Positions 35,931 through 47,421 of a stretch of 64,000 nucleotides of DNA are shown here, in pieces. Numbering within the stretch: position 1 is the first letter of the stretch; each line of letters begins with the position of its first letter. The position numbers were made by a program, and so were the translations under genes. Under the pieces are notes generated by a model. It was not told the origin of the DNA. It saw only the letters and a program-made list of their open reading frames with translations, and did not search any database. Source of the DNA: Knoxdaviesia capensis (taxonomy: Eukaryota; Ascomycota; Sordariomycetes; Microascales; Gondwanamycetaceae). The stretch lies in the NCBI GenBank assembly GCA_001510575.1, contig LNGK01000005.1, positions 1 to 64,000 on the forward strand, given 5' to 3'.

Positions 35931-37332
35931 TGGGCAATCAACGAGCCCGCCCCCACGGAAACAAGACCAGGCCGGCAGACGTCCAGAGGAACGCATCATC
36001 CCCTGCACTCCCAAACTTGGAAAGCATTGCGATCCCCCAGGATGGGCGGTGATGTCTTCCTGCTCCAGGGGCCTCCAACCCATACCCTTCACGGCAACGT
36101 CCCCTCGACTCCGCTCAGCATGTGCACAGATAGGGCTTTCGACTGTCAGTACAGTGTGGTGCCTGAATCGGCAGCTACACTCCCGACGCACCCAATAGGC
36201 AAAGGAGAGTTGGCAGATGAAGGCATCATGGATCAAATCTAGCCCGAGACTCTAGCCCAGATCTGGACGAATACGGCAAGCATGTCTTTCCATGGAATCC
36301 ATGGTGGCCTCCTGAATCCTGATATCTTGCGGATGTCTCTTCGGAGCAGCAGACGAAAGTATCTTCCCAAAAAAGATGAGCCATCATTTCTTCCATGCGT
36401 GGGCAGGGCGGCGCTAATGCGCCCATTTGGGACTAGTCGCCACTTAAGAGAGATTACGGGTTCGATATCGTCGGCGAAAGAGAAAAGGAGTGAACCCGGT
36501 GCAGTGACCAGGAAAATCAAAAATCGATCGACCTACCCTTCACACCTGTCAGTTTGATTGCTGAGAAGAACTACCCGCCGAGAGCAGAGAGTTCCGAGTT
36601 CCAGCAAAACTGGCCAGCAGGGAACATGCAAAGTGTCTCCGCGGCACCATCGGGAGCGGAAAATCACAAGGCCCTACACTACAGGACAGATACAACCGCC
36701 CGCGCTGCTGTCCGGAAGAGTTAGAGTGAAAGTCTCCGGTGCCCACAGCCCCTCATCCAACATGTTCAAGCACATGCACCGGCAGTCGTGACTCGCAGAG
36801 TCTAACTACTCTGTATCACGCCATTCCCCAGGAAACCTGGGCTCGCGGAACATATCAGAGCTGTAATTGATGTCCTAGAGTTGTGTGAGAATCTCTCCGA
36901 CCTGCAACATCGTGGCTCCTGATATTGACAGTTTTCGCAAAATATGCACATAATAGGCATAACGGCCTCAGGGGGCCAAAATGAACCAACGCCCCGACCC
37001 AGCCCGTTCTGTCATCGCTCCAGTGGGTGCATGTGTGTTCTCCTTTAGAGCCCCTGACTAGTCCCGAAGCGTTCTCCAGCACCTCCTTTTCACCATGGTC
37101 GATTGCACGAACGGCATGATTGTGCTATCAAGAACAATTTCGTCTTGGACAAGATGCATCGTTGCTCGTGCGCAGAGAGCATGGGCGGCTGCATCGAAAG
37201 TCCGCGGCTGAAAATTATCGCCAGGACGATGGGAGATGTGCTTGGTCAGCCTTGCTCGCGCTGTCCCTGGATCACAAGGAATTGCCATATGCCCTCAAAT
37301 TTGCAAGCAAGAACACAAAATGCAATTTGCAT

Positions 37333-37358
37333 TACAGTACATACTGTACTGTACTGTA
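37333..37358. repeat. GTACTGTACA-type palindromic repeat
   Basis: tacagtac, then atactgtactgtactgta; an inverted-repeat copy of 26 bases. Confidence 0.8.
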
Positions 37359-38368
37359 TGTGTGCACAAGGTCAGCATTTACTCCTTACCAAGTCCAGCA
37401 CAACCGGTTCTGCTGTTCCACCCAGCCACCGTCAGCAACCAAGTGTGGAGGGCGAACTTTATTTCGATCATGGAATACAGTTCTGGGGTCGAATCCTCGC
37501 GGTGCGGTGCTGTGATGGTGGTGGATGGGCACAATCCAAACCCTAATGCGTTGGAGACCCCGCCTGCAAAACTGCTCTGGCCCCCAAAGACGTCGCAATC
37601 AGCCTATCACCATCCGCCTGCCGATCTCATGTGCTGACTACTGGAGATTTCCGGGGACTGTTCCTTTGCTGCTGACAGGAAATCAGTTCTCAACTCCCGT
37701 CTTTTAACCTTCTGACTGGATTTTCCCAATACCAAGACAACACCATGGCGATCATCACCTAGGGCCCGACCAGGACGTGTACAGGACTGTAGAATATTCC
37801 CTAAATTACATACACAGTTTCCCTGCCCCTGCTCAGACTTAGTGGCATAAAATAAGTGACCCGTTGGGACTGGGTCTGAAGTTCGATACGACCTGCTGTG
37901 TTTGAAATGCTCGACTGTTCTATCAGTGGGAAGAAAAATTAATGCATAATATCGCCCCAAGGATGTTGGAGAATCCTTCTCAATCCAGAAGGTCTGTAAA
38001 CTTGCATTCTGCGCCCATGTGTTATTGTACTATAATTATCGTAGCAAAAAGAGCTTGGCCAAACGCTGCACGTTGGAATGGTACGAGTATATTGTGATAT
38101 TCAATCATGTAAAAAAGCGGCCTTATTAATTCAAATCCCTAAAACTATCCCCTCCCCAAGAAATCTATCAAAATAGCAAAAGATAACTCCATAAAAAGAA
38201 AAAAAAAGCTGATTAAAAAAGGGAAAGAAAATTAAGTTGAATTATTGGGCCGATTGCAGCAATATGGCAACTGTAGAAGGACGTGGTGTGAGCTAATACA
38301 CTCGAGACCTGTTCAGGGTGGGGGGTATATTTTTGGCGGGCCAAGAAACCACAGTCGAGGCGACGCGC

Positions 38369-39940
38369 TTAGAGCTCCTCGTTGCCGTCGCACTGCTGCC
38401 ACATCTGCACACGCTTGATCTCCATGGCAGGAGACGTCCAGGTGGGCAGCCAATCGTCGCGCTTCGCCCAGAAGTCCTTGGCGGCGTTGTCGGAGTTGTC
38501 GCGCCACGGCTTGTTGACGGAATCCTCGAACCAGCCGTTGTTGGAGCCGACGGCGACGTTCAGAATGAGATAGAACTTGGTGTCGAACGGCGTCTGCGAG
38601 CGGCCGGTGGCGGACCAGATGTCGTCCAGCTTGTCTCCGCTAGCGCTGTACTGCGGGAAGTCGCCGCGCTTCCAGAAGGGCTCGTTGAAGTCGGTGTACA
38701 GGACCTGCAGCAGACGCGAGTTGACGTAGGTGAACAGGTACTTCTGCGACCACTCGAGGCCGTAGACATTGAAGCCATCGGCATACGTGGTGTGTAGCGC
38801 AGTGCGGCGCTTGTTGGTGCGCCACCAGCCGTCGTTGGCAGAGTTGGGACCCCAATGGAGAGCCGACGAGACAATGTCGTCGCCGCCCATGGGGTAGGAG
38901 TAGTTGTTGCCGCGAGATTCCATAATGTCAATCTCACCCGACGCAGGCCAAGTACCGTACACATCTTCAACGGGCATCATCCAGATGGCGGGCCAGAGCC
39001 AATCGCCCTTGGGCAGCTTGGCAGTAACCTCGACTCTGCCATACTTGATCGAGGCGCCCTTCTTGGTGTTGATGCGGCCCGACTTCGCCGGCGGGACAAT
39101 GGTGGCGTTTCCGACGGTGGTGTTAGTGTAGGCAATGCAGTTGCTGGGCTTATCCGACGTGCAGGTGCCGTCGGCGAGCAGGTCGATCTTGCTGTCCTTC
39201 TCAATCAGAGCCGAGTCCTGGATAGTCGCGAGAATGTGCAGACTTCCGTCCTTGATGAAGACATTTTCATCGCCAGGCGTAGTCATAGAAAACTCGCCGT
39301 TTCTGGTGGAAGCGAGGAGAACAGTTAGTAATAGCTCGATTGAACACACAGAAAAAAAGAAAAAGTAATAGAAAAGTCCTTACCCAAAACCGCCGACTTC
39401 AACCTCCTTGGTCCAGATGTTGGAGTTGAGACCGCTGGAGAAGTCGTCATCCAGGACCGGGCAGTAGTCGTGCTGGACGACGCTGTGGATGCCGTCCCAG
39501 ATCAGGAATCCCGAGATGGCGAGACCGAGAAAGATTCCCAGGACGGGCAGAATGGTCACCCACTTCTCGCGGGGGTCGGGCTTACCAACCCACGGCTTCT
39601 CGACCTCGCCTTTGCGCACGCGACGGGAGTGGAAGTAGCGGGGGCCCCGGTCGTCAAAGCGACCGCCTCCCATGGCGGACGACGAGCCAAAACTGGAGGC
39701 GGGCCGCGACACCTCGGGCGACGCGAAGGGGTTTGTGTTGCTTGGAGCATGTTGGTGGCCCGGGGCGCCGTTGCGGTTGGAAGCCTGGGATTCGACGCCA
39801 TCCGAGAAGGGATTGCGGCCGTTGTCGGTGTTGGGAGTGCCCGGTCTCAGAGGCGTGCCGGCAGCCGTGGTGGCAGCGGACGGAGCACCGGCCTGTCCCC
39901 GTCCATTATACGGACCATAGGGATTGGAGTCGTAGTCCAT
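38369..39940 (-). CDS. Type II membrane-anchored GH16 glucanase/transglycosylase-like protein
   Basis: Exons on the minus strand are 39940-39384 and 39302-38369 (496 aa). The 81-bp intron has donor GTAAGG, a TACTAAC branch site and acceptor CCAG; splicing restores VGGFG-NGEFSMTT. Residues 1-126 are a low-complexity cytosolic tail rich in Pro, Ser, Asn and Gly, 127-149 form one membrane helix (WVTILPVLGIFLGLAISGFLIW), and the rest is an exoplasmic GH16 jelly-roll. The catalytic motif is EIDIME, with E309 as nucleophile, D311, and E314 as acid/base. GH16 enzymes of this kind act on beta-1,3 (or mixed) glucans. The N-terminal anchor recalls the Kre6/Skn1 layout, although this protein is shorter; the substrate is not shown. 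The preceding in-frame region has no ATG, so 39940 is the start. Confidence 0.9.
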
Positions 39941-41086
39941 TGGTACTGCGCGGGCTTCTGATACGGGTAATTGGGAAGGAAGGGAAAAAGAAAGTAAAGA
40001 AAGAAAAGAAAGAGAGACACGGGAGAGAAGGGAGAAAACGAGTGGTGAAGTGAAAACTCGGGGATTGAAGCGAGCGATCACAGGAAAAAGAGTGTAGGCG
40101 AATGGAAGGAGGTAAGGAAGGAAAGGAAGGAAGGAGGGAAGGAGGGAAAGAATGGGACTCAGCGGGTTAAGTCTGACAAGAACACAACACAGACGAGCCT
40201 GAGATATGGGGGGAGGGGGGGGGGATTGTATTGTTAGTGATAAGAAAAAGAAAGAAAATTAAAAGGTTCAGAGCTGAATCCAGCCCAGTCAGTGGTTTGT
40301 GTCCAATTCAGTAAAGCACGAAAAGAGAGGCAAGAGAGAAACAGGGTACACACACAGCATGCAAAAAAGGACGAAAGAAACGGGAGCTCAACAACCTTGG
40401 TGTGTTTGCTCTTTGAGGGATGGGGGTAGACCATGAAGGGGGGGGGAGTGCAGCACTTGTCGGTACGAGCTTGAAGTGATCAAGGCGCTTGGTCCCGCTT
40501 TCACACCCAGGCCTAAACTAACGCAAGCCCGTTTGTTGGACTGGACTGTTCCTGAACCTCGAAGGGGGCGGCAATACCGGGGAGGGGTGTGTGTGCAAGC
40601 GAGATGCAAGACTGGAGGCTGGAGCTGAGCACTTGGTCTGCAGTAGTGCGTGCGCGTGTGAATCAAACCACTCAATTTAGTGCCGGTGCATGCCCTGAAG
40701 GGGGGTCCAATTAGGCCGTCATTTACTGGAAATATTGTTGGTGGCGTTACGGTCACCGCCCACCAGATGCGAGGCTTGCATTGAGGCCAGCCGTAAGGTC
40801 CGGCCGGTAAGGACATTCTCCCAGATGCTCGAGGGACCGGCGAACGAGCACTTGCCTGAGCTTGACTCTCCCGGCCGTCGAGCACTCGGTGCCACGGCCT
40901 ACTAGTAATTGATACCCTTTGATATCCTCTCTGTCTCTCACGATACTGGCACTTGAATCGCTGCGTGGGGTGAGCTTTTTTGCGGGCTTCTGCCATTGCA
41001 TTGGAACCTGGTCAGGCCAAATTTCAGCTCCAGGGGTTGAAGTGCCAGAATGGGCGCTGAAATCCGGCGCTCAGTTACCCGTTGTC

Positions 41087-41113
41087 GTACTGTACTGTAC
41101 TGTACGGTACTGT
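41087..41113. repeat. GTACTGTACA-type repeat
   Basis: A run of gtact units with one change to cggtac, 27 bases. Confidence 0.8.
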
Positions 41114-42118
41114 GCTTCGTATCGCACAATCAAAAAATTCCCTCCCCTTGGCACCTATGCCAGGTAGCCGCTGATCAGGGGGTCAGAAGCTTCTTTCGTG
41201 GTCTCCCATACCAGTATGCTTACGGAGGATGTCCACTGCCTACCGTTTGCAACCGATGATCTGTGCTCATTCATGGGTTGGGCATCTTGGTCTCCGGCCT
41301 GCTTGAGCAGCATCAAGAGAAGGGGTGCTGGAACATATGTTCTATTTGACGGGGCGTACCACAACCCACGCTCGCTGGGGTGCCATGTTACGACTGTTAG
41401 ACTTGCTATCTCCTTCACTCACCACCGCTCTCGTTCTGCATGCCTTGACATGCGGCTCTCGTGCAGGGTTCGTGCACCAGGGACTATCAGGTCGCTATCA
41501 CCGCTGCTCGATATTTGGACATTGATTCAAGTGAGAATTTAGCAGTGAGGTACGTGCGAGTGAGTGCAGGTCCCGGTTCCACTGTTCGTAGAGATATCCT
41601 GAAGTATTTTCATGGGCATGCTTCCCTCCTCGTATGCATGTGCTGCTCAAGCATGATATTATGTATTGGGCTGCAGTGTGCCGCCTCGTATTCAGTCTCA
41701 GCTTAAACACACGATCCACACCTAGCACACCACAACCCAGACGCCAATCACTTTCACGTCAATACAATTCCGCACTTAACAGTCAGATTTCGATCCAGTT
41801 ATTCAGTCGGGTACTAACAAACACCTTTTTTCAGTGAAATACGAGCTCAGTTCCGGTTGGCCTGACTGAAAGGGAGATGTGAAAACTGAAAAGGCAGCTC
41901 TCATCTCTCCTGTATAGAGTACATCGGTGGGATCTATTGCAACTCAACAAACACTCGATACAAGAATCATATTTATCGGAGAGTTAAATCCACCATCGTT
42001 CTTGCGAGACCTGCGTACGATATCATATTCTTCGACTGGAATCAAATCAACAATCGCACTTCACCAGACTCATCAAAACGGGACCAAAGCGAGGTGAAAA
42101 GAGAGGCAGACCATTCTA

Positions 42119-42133
42119 TTAGGGTTAGGGTTA
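42119..42133. promoter_or_regulatory. Telomere-like box TTAGGGTTAGGGTTA
   Basis: Two and a half TTAGGG units on the plus strand in an intergenic region, opposite in orientation to the box at 12954. It could be a telo-box bound by a TRF-like factor or a small interstitial telomere relic. Confidence 0.4.
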
Positions 42134-42365
42134 TGTATCTGCTTCAAGCCAGTGGGTATCAGAGAGGCATGTATGAATGTGAACATTATATATTGTGCCG
42201 TGTATACGGTCTATGTGCAACCTAACTAACACCAGTGTTTGCGGGTCCCTTTAGTACATGAAGTATTGAAGGAAAGCCAAGAGGCATACCATGAACACTG
42301 CAGGTGTTAGAAATAAGTTTTAACTAAGTTGTGGTCAGTCGCAACATGATTCCGCAAGTTTCCAA

Positions 42366-42590
42366 TTGCCCTTTCGACCAAGCACTCACATAAACTGCTA
42401 CCAAGCTCAACGCTGGGGAGATGGTGGCGGGGTCAGCGTGTCCGGAGGTGGGCCCGGCTGCAAAGGTCCCGGACGGGGACCCGGAGGCGGAGTGGGCGGC
42501 CGTTCGGGCATTATGATTGGCGAGGAACCACTTCTTCGGATGTGGAGGCTGTGCGAGAGGGTGCTGATTTTGATTTTCAGAGATGTCTAG
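42366..42590. other. GC-rich patch with small glycine-rich or proline-rich frames
   Basis: The plus frame from 42366 gives 74 residues with a Gly-rich middle; the minus frame 42511-42407 gives 34 residues, starting MPERPPTPPPGPRPGP. A second minus frame stays open through the patch to a plausible GTGAGT donor near 42390, and a CTAACACCTGCAG acceptor lies near 42300. A short spliced minus-strand gene is possible; no family is recognised. Confidence 0.25.
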
Positions 42591-43936
42591 AATTCTGCCA
42601 TCACAGAGAATAGCAGAGACGCAGTGTGCTGATGAGATCTTGGAGAAGGAGTTTGAAAGATCAACGCATCTCCGACTGACTCTTTATACTAGCGACGAAC
42701 GCGCCAGTTGGTGCGTAAGGAGAGGTATAAGGAGAGGTATAAGAGAAGCATCACCAGAATAACCAATGATAGACACCCTCTCAACTATTCTTAGAAGCCT
42801 TACTCTCTCGAGGGCAATGGGAGACTCTTACGGTAGAGATATAACTCACCAGGACCACCCGGACATTACGAACACCCAAGGTGATGGACACACATCTGAG
42901 GCCTCTACAAGACCAATGGTAGACGACAGACATTCTTCCTTGGTTGTTGATATCCGAGAATAGATCTTCGAGTGGCCCAGTACTGACCTCAAAAGCGGTT
43001 TTGGTTCCCAGACAGGGATCCGACAACACCTCAAAAGGATCGTTTTGACATGAATGACCCGACAATTACTTCTCGGTGGCAACTGGCAGAATGTCACGTC
43101 GAGACTGAGGCATCACGGAGCTAACATCGACGTCTGACATGAAAAATAAGAGCGTTGACCGGCGAGGACGGCCGAGTGGCAGGGTTGGATGTAAGAAAGG
43201 CAAAGAGAGAGCGTTCGATCAAGCCGAGTGGATGTCCGCGTCTTTTTGGTTGGAAAGTTTTGTATTATGGTCATTCTTGAACTGTATTCGTGTCTTATGT
43301 ATCGACGTAAGTAATTGCATCCAGCTCTTGTTGACGTCTAGTCGATATATGTGAATGTGACTGGAGACTTCTTACATCGGACGGCGAACGTGAACGGCGT
43401 AGCAACTTTTACAGTTGCACGAACAGAGGTCATCACTTGGCAGTGATAATGCTGTATCCTGTTAGGACCGTTACGACTGACAAGAGCTGCTGGAAATAGC
43501 AAACTGGATTGATACATGTGTTACACAAACAAGAAAGAAATCATCGTCGTTGACCCAGGCGACAGTCATGCGCCTGTCGCGAAGGTTGAACATCTCGGTC
43601 TTTCGAGGGCGCTGATTGGACATACACATGTGTGCCCTGGTGGAGAACTGAGCCCGAGGGAATGGCACATGAATTAATATGGGGTTATCATATAATTAGT
43701 CGGGTTGACGCCGCAGGTACGGAACTGTAAATATGCCTCGCTGTCCCATGTACGAAAAAAAATGGAGATGGACTATGGCAGACTACGTTTTGTGCATACA
43801 AACCTCGTGGGATAAGCATCGTGAGTTTCCTGATATCCGTTATTGTCTTGAGAACCTGAACTGCTACGGCGCTAACGCTATTATTGTTTCAAGGCACACC
43901 ACACTATGGTGAACATCTATAAACGTATTCTTTAAG

Positions 43937-44942
43937 TTACCAAGATATAGAGCGTGACCCGACAGAGCCTGACGGCGTGAACGACCGTGAAGATTCACGG
44001 CGATGTTGCCTGTCTCCATGTCTCATGCTGTCACCGTTGTGGTCGGGCGTAGGGCTGTTGGACCGGGGTGTCGCACGCGGCCGATATGAATTCGAGATGG
44101 ACTCTGGCCGCTTGGAAGTATCGGGCGCAGAATCGCGAGCAATGCCACCGGGGGTGCGGGCGCTGGCAGTCTGGTGGATTGAGGAGCGGGAGCGGTCGCC
44201 TCGAGGGGACACGATGGAAACGTGGATGACAACGTTATCGACTTTAGCCTCGTGCATATGGTCGACGGCTGTCTCGGCGTCAAGGTCGTCCTCGAAGAGA
44301 ATATATGCGGTTCCTCGGTTCGTGCCCACTGTTGTTCGATCAGTAAACGTCTGGGTCAAGGAGTCGGTACGGCCAGGCTCAAGGGGAGTATACTTCTGTT
44401 GACAGGCACGTCGACGCCTCTGATGACGCCAAACTGACCGAATATTTCGCGAAGATGGTCTTTATTAATGTTCTTTGTTAATCGTTCGACGACAACCTGT
44501 GGATCTCGATCAGCAAAACGGAATTTGAGGCAAGCAAGGGGGTACGCCGTGGGGGAAAGGGACGTGGTTGGGAAAGAGGACAGTTATCGACTCAAAACGG
44601 GTGGAGTAATTCACAGGAACAACCGCCAAGAGATGAACGTACCTTTGCGAATCTGTCAGATGCGCGGGAGGAATCGTCTCGATAGCTGCTTCGGCTGGGG
44701 CTCCGACTCGGGCGTCGTTTGGCTCGTCTCGACTCTGAATGCTGGTACGGCGACCGAGATCGGTGTTGGCGGGAGCGGTTAGGACTGTTGGGTGAGTTTG
44801 ATGAGGGGGAGATTGAGCGCGAGTAGGAGCGGGAGGTTGAGCGGGATTCATCACGTCGAGAATGTCGAGAAGGGATTCGAGGCGACCGTGTCGGCGATTG
44901 TGAGGCTGGGGTGGCCGAGTCTCTGCCGGTTCTTGGGGCCAT
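43937..44942 (-). CDS. RNPS1-like RRM and Arg/Ser-rich RNA-binding protein
   Basis: Exons on the minus strand are 44942-44643, 44496-44394 and 44328-43937 (264 aa); introns are 146 and 65 bp. Residues 1-100 are rich in Ser-Arg and Arg-Ser steps. One RRM spans about 101-175: RNP2-like VVVERL at its start, then NINKDHLREIFGQFGVI, and RNP1-like RGTAYILF (139-146) across the second splice. A Ser/Arg/Pro-rich tail follows. The pattern VVVERLTKN...NRGTAYI resembles RNPS1, a splicing activator and exon-junction-complex partner in metazoa, so a nuclear role in splicing or mRNA quality control is likely. The stop at 43937 follows SISW at a TGGTAACT context that could also be a splice donor, so the C-terminus is uncertain. 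It diverges from met1. Confidence 0.82.
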
Positions 44943-45442
44943 GGTTGACGCGGAAGCACAGACACGGGGTAGTAACTGAACGGCAAATCGGCTCTCCTGT
45001 AAGGCTGGGTAAAGGAGGTATGGAGGTATTGATGGTGGGCGAAAGATGGGGGTGAGTGGAAGCAATCATCTGTTGTTGGTTGCGAAGATAGTGGACAAGC
45101 ATTGCGGATGAGACCTGACGTAATTGGCCAATATTGGAGTAACCCTAAGCCGGGTTAGGAAATTTTTTTTGGCTGGCCAAAGCAAAACAGAAAAATCTTG
45201 GACGAAGATATTGCGTGATCGGTCCCCACGCATTCATGGAGTTAGTTAGTATTGCACAATAGGAAAAATTAAATACATATATAGCGGCCTGGGGCAATGG
45301 ATCTTGGATACCAAGTGTGCTCGTTGTTAGTTGTGAGTTGTGAAGCGTGCAAACTTGAACACTTTGTAAAATCTCCTCAGGCGGCCCTTTCAGAACCGTT
45401 GTATTGCATTGCTCTTCTTTACGGCCTCTAAAGCGGTTACAG
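44943..45442. other. Divergent promoter, RNPS1-like and met1
   Basis: A 500-bp region between start codons; no specific site is recognised. Confidence 0.6.
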
Positions 45443-47224
45443 ATGGCTTCAGCAACCGAGCCGAGCGAGACTCGAAGATCGCTTCTGGCCGCACTCAATT
45501 GCTCCGGACAAGTGCATCTAATTATTGGCACAAATCCCCTTGCTGCAACACGATGCTCGCAGGTACTGGCTGTTCATGCCGTGCCAATTGTCGTTGGGCC
45601 GGCCCGGTCTGACCTTCACTACAGCCTGCAAGCCCACATTGACGCAGGTGAAGTGCGCTGGGTGCAAAGCGAATTTGAAGATAATCTTCTCTTTAGCTTG
45701 GGACGCGCAGAAGTCGCCCATGTTGTCGATGCGGTTTTCATTACCTCTTCAACACTTCATGGTGAGCTACACATTTTGACGTTTACTCTTGTTCTTTCAT
45801 ACTGACAACGACATCCAGCTGAGCGCATTTCCAATCTCTGCAAACGAAATCGCATCCCGGTGAATGTGGTCGATGCACCGGCTCTGTGCACGTTTGGCAT
45901 TCTCAGCACACACACCGACGGCCCGCTGCAGATTGGAGTCACAACAAACGGCCAGGGGTGCAAACTGGCTTCCAGAATCCGGCGAGAGTTGGCGGCTTCC
46001 TTGCCTGCCAATATTGGAAGTGCTTGCCTCCGTCTTGGTGACGTTCGCCGGAGGATTCGCGCCGAAGATTTTGCCGTCCCCGATGGCCAAGGCATTCAAC
46101 CAAAGGAACCATCTTGTCCGAGGAGCACGAATGCCCGCGACGAGGACGGAGAAGATGATTCGGTAGACCAATCGGCAAACTTCAACCGCCTGGTCGTGGA
46201 CCAGAATCCGGAGACCGCCAAGACGAGGCGGATGCGCTGGCTTTCGCAGATCTGCGAGTATTATCCGCTCAAGAAACTGGTGGACATTACTGTCTCCGAG
46301 TTTGAGTCTATGCTGGCATCGAATATTGCGGCATCCGATATCCATGCAACTGTCAACGCATCAACGACACCGGCATCGCATGGCCGCATCATTCTGGCTG
46401 GAAGTGGCCCAGGCGATCCGGATTTGGTGACCCGAGCAACATACAAAGCCATCCAAAGGGCAGACCTTATCCTCGCGGACAAATTAGTTCCGGCCGGTGT
46501 TCTGGATCTGATTCCTCGCCGCACCCAAGTTCAAATAGCCCGCAAGTTTCCCGGAAATTCCGACCAGGCTCAGGAGGAACTTCTCGAGACGGCAGTTGCT
46601 GGTGTACGCGCCGGCCAGGTGGTTCTCCGACTAAAGCAAGGCGACCCTTTTATCTTCGGCCGCGGCGGCGAAGAAATGGCCTTTTTCCGCGCGCGCGGGC
46701 TTGGCGATGCCGTGACCGTCCTTCCCGGCATCACGAGCTCCCTCAGTGCGCCGCTGTTTGCGGCTATCCCCCCAACGCAGAGAGATGTCGCCGACCAGGT
46801 GCTTATCTGTACGGGAACCGGCAAGAAGGGCAAGCCACCCACCCCGCCCGAGTTTGTCCCCAGCCGCACGGTTGTCTTTCTGATGGCTCTGCATCGCATT
46901 GGGGGTTTGATCACAGAATTGACTGAGCACTCGGAGAAAGAGACACTCGACGGCAACAAGCGCCGCCTGTTCCCTCTATCGACTCCATGTGCGGTGATCG
47001 AACGAGCCAGTTGCCCCGACCAGCGCATCATCCGAACTACTCTTGCGGCGGTTGCAGGCGCAATTGCGACAGAGGGCAGCCGGCCACCTGGGCTGCTGGT
47101 CGTGGGAAACTCGTGCGAGGCCTTGTACACTCCAGGGACCGGCGTGCCGTGGTGTGTAGAAGAGGGATTTTTCGGTCTGGGGCTGCCAGATATAATACAA
47201 GGGGACAATCACAGTCCTGAATGA
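45443..47224 (+). CDS. met1: Met1-type uroporphyrinogen-III C-methyltransferase (siroheme synthesis)
   Basis: Exons are 45443-45761 and 45819-47224 (574 aa). The 57-bp intron has donor GTGAGC, an ACTGAC branch site and acceptor CCAG, joining STLH to AERISN. The enzyme methylates uroporphyrinogen III twice with S-adenosylmethionine to make precorrin-2, the precursor of siroheme for sulfite and nitrite reductases. The C-terminal methylase domain runs from about 297 to 545: AGSGPGDPDLVT (300-311), RLKQGDPFIFGRGGEE (377-392), and VLPGITSSLSAP. The N-terminal 150 residues resemble the dinucleotide-binding half of Met8/CysG-type proteins (IIGTNPLAATRCSQVLAVHAVPIV), but without the clear glycine-rich loop, so dehydrogenase activity is doubtful. 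Length fits yeast Met1 (593). The start at 45443 is the first ATG in frame. Confidence 0.92.
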
Positions 47225-47421
47225 CGAAGCTTTGCTAGATACCACGCGCACTATTAAGCCTACATGCAGATAATATAAACTGGTCATAGATTGAATATGG
47301 ACTCGTGACGTGGTGCTTGGTAAAGTGGCTTCTTGCCATAAAACTGTCACACGCTGCGTCTAAACTGGAGCAAAACAAGGCGGCACACAATAAATGCATG
47401 GATGATAGTGTGAACGACAGA

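Larger units (their letters stand above)
27691..38368. other. 10.7-kb stretch with no supported gene
   Basis: This lies between the 5' end of the GT2 gene and the 3' end of the GH16 gene. Composition is ordinary and not RIP-like. The first kilobase should hold the GT2 promoter and 5' UTR. The only long frame is 34620-35345 on the plus strand (241 codons open, first ATG at 34768); its translation has no recognisable domain and no clear codon bias. The stretch carries nine of the eleven GTACTGTACA-type palindromic repeats listed below and CA/GT microsatellites. Long non-coding RNA genes cannot be excluded. Confidence 0.6.
39941..43936. other. 4-kb intergenic stretch
   Basis: The first part is the GH16 promoter/5' UTR, with GA-rich tracts (39980-40160) and G runs near 40206-40223 and 40438-40447. 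Further on are a GTAC-type repeat (41087), a telomere-like box (42119) and a GC-rich patch (42410-42530). ORFs up to 114 codons show no recognisable domain. Confidence 0.55.

Noticed and set aside
37488..37505. ggggtcgaatcctcg resembling a tRNA T-arm
   Set aside because: No matching acceptor, D or anticodon arms could be found within 80 bases on either strand.
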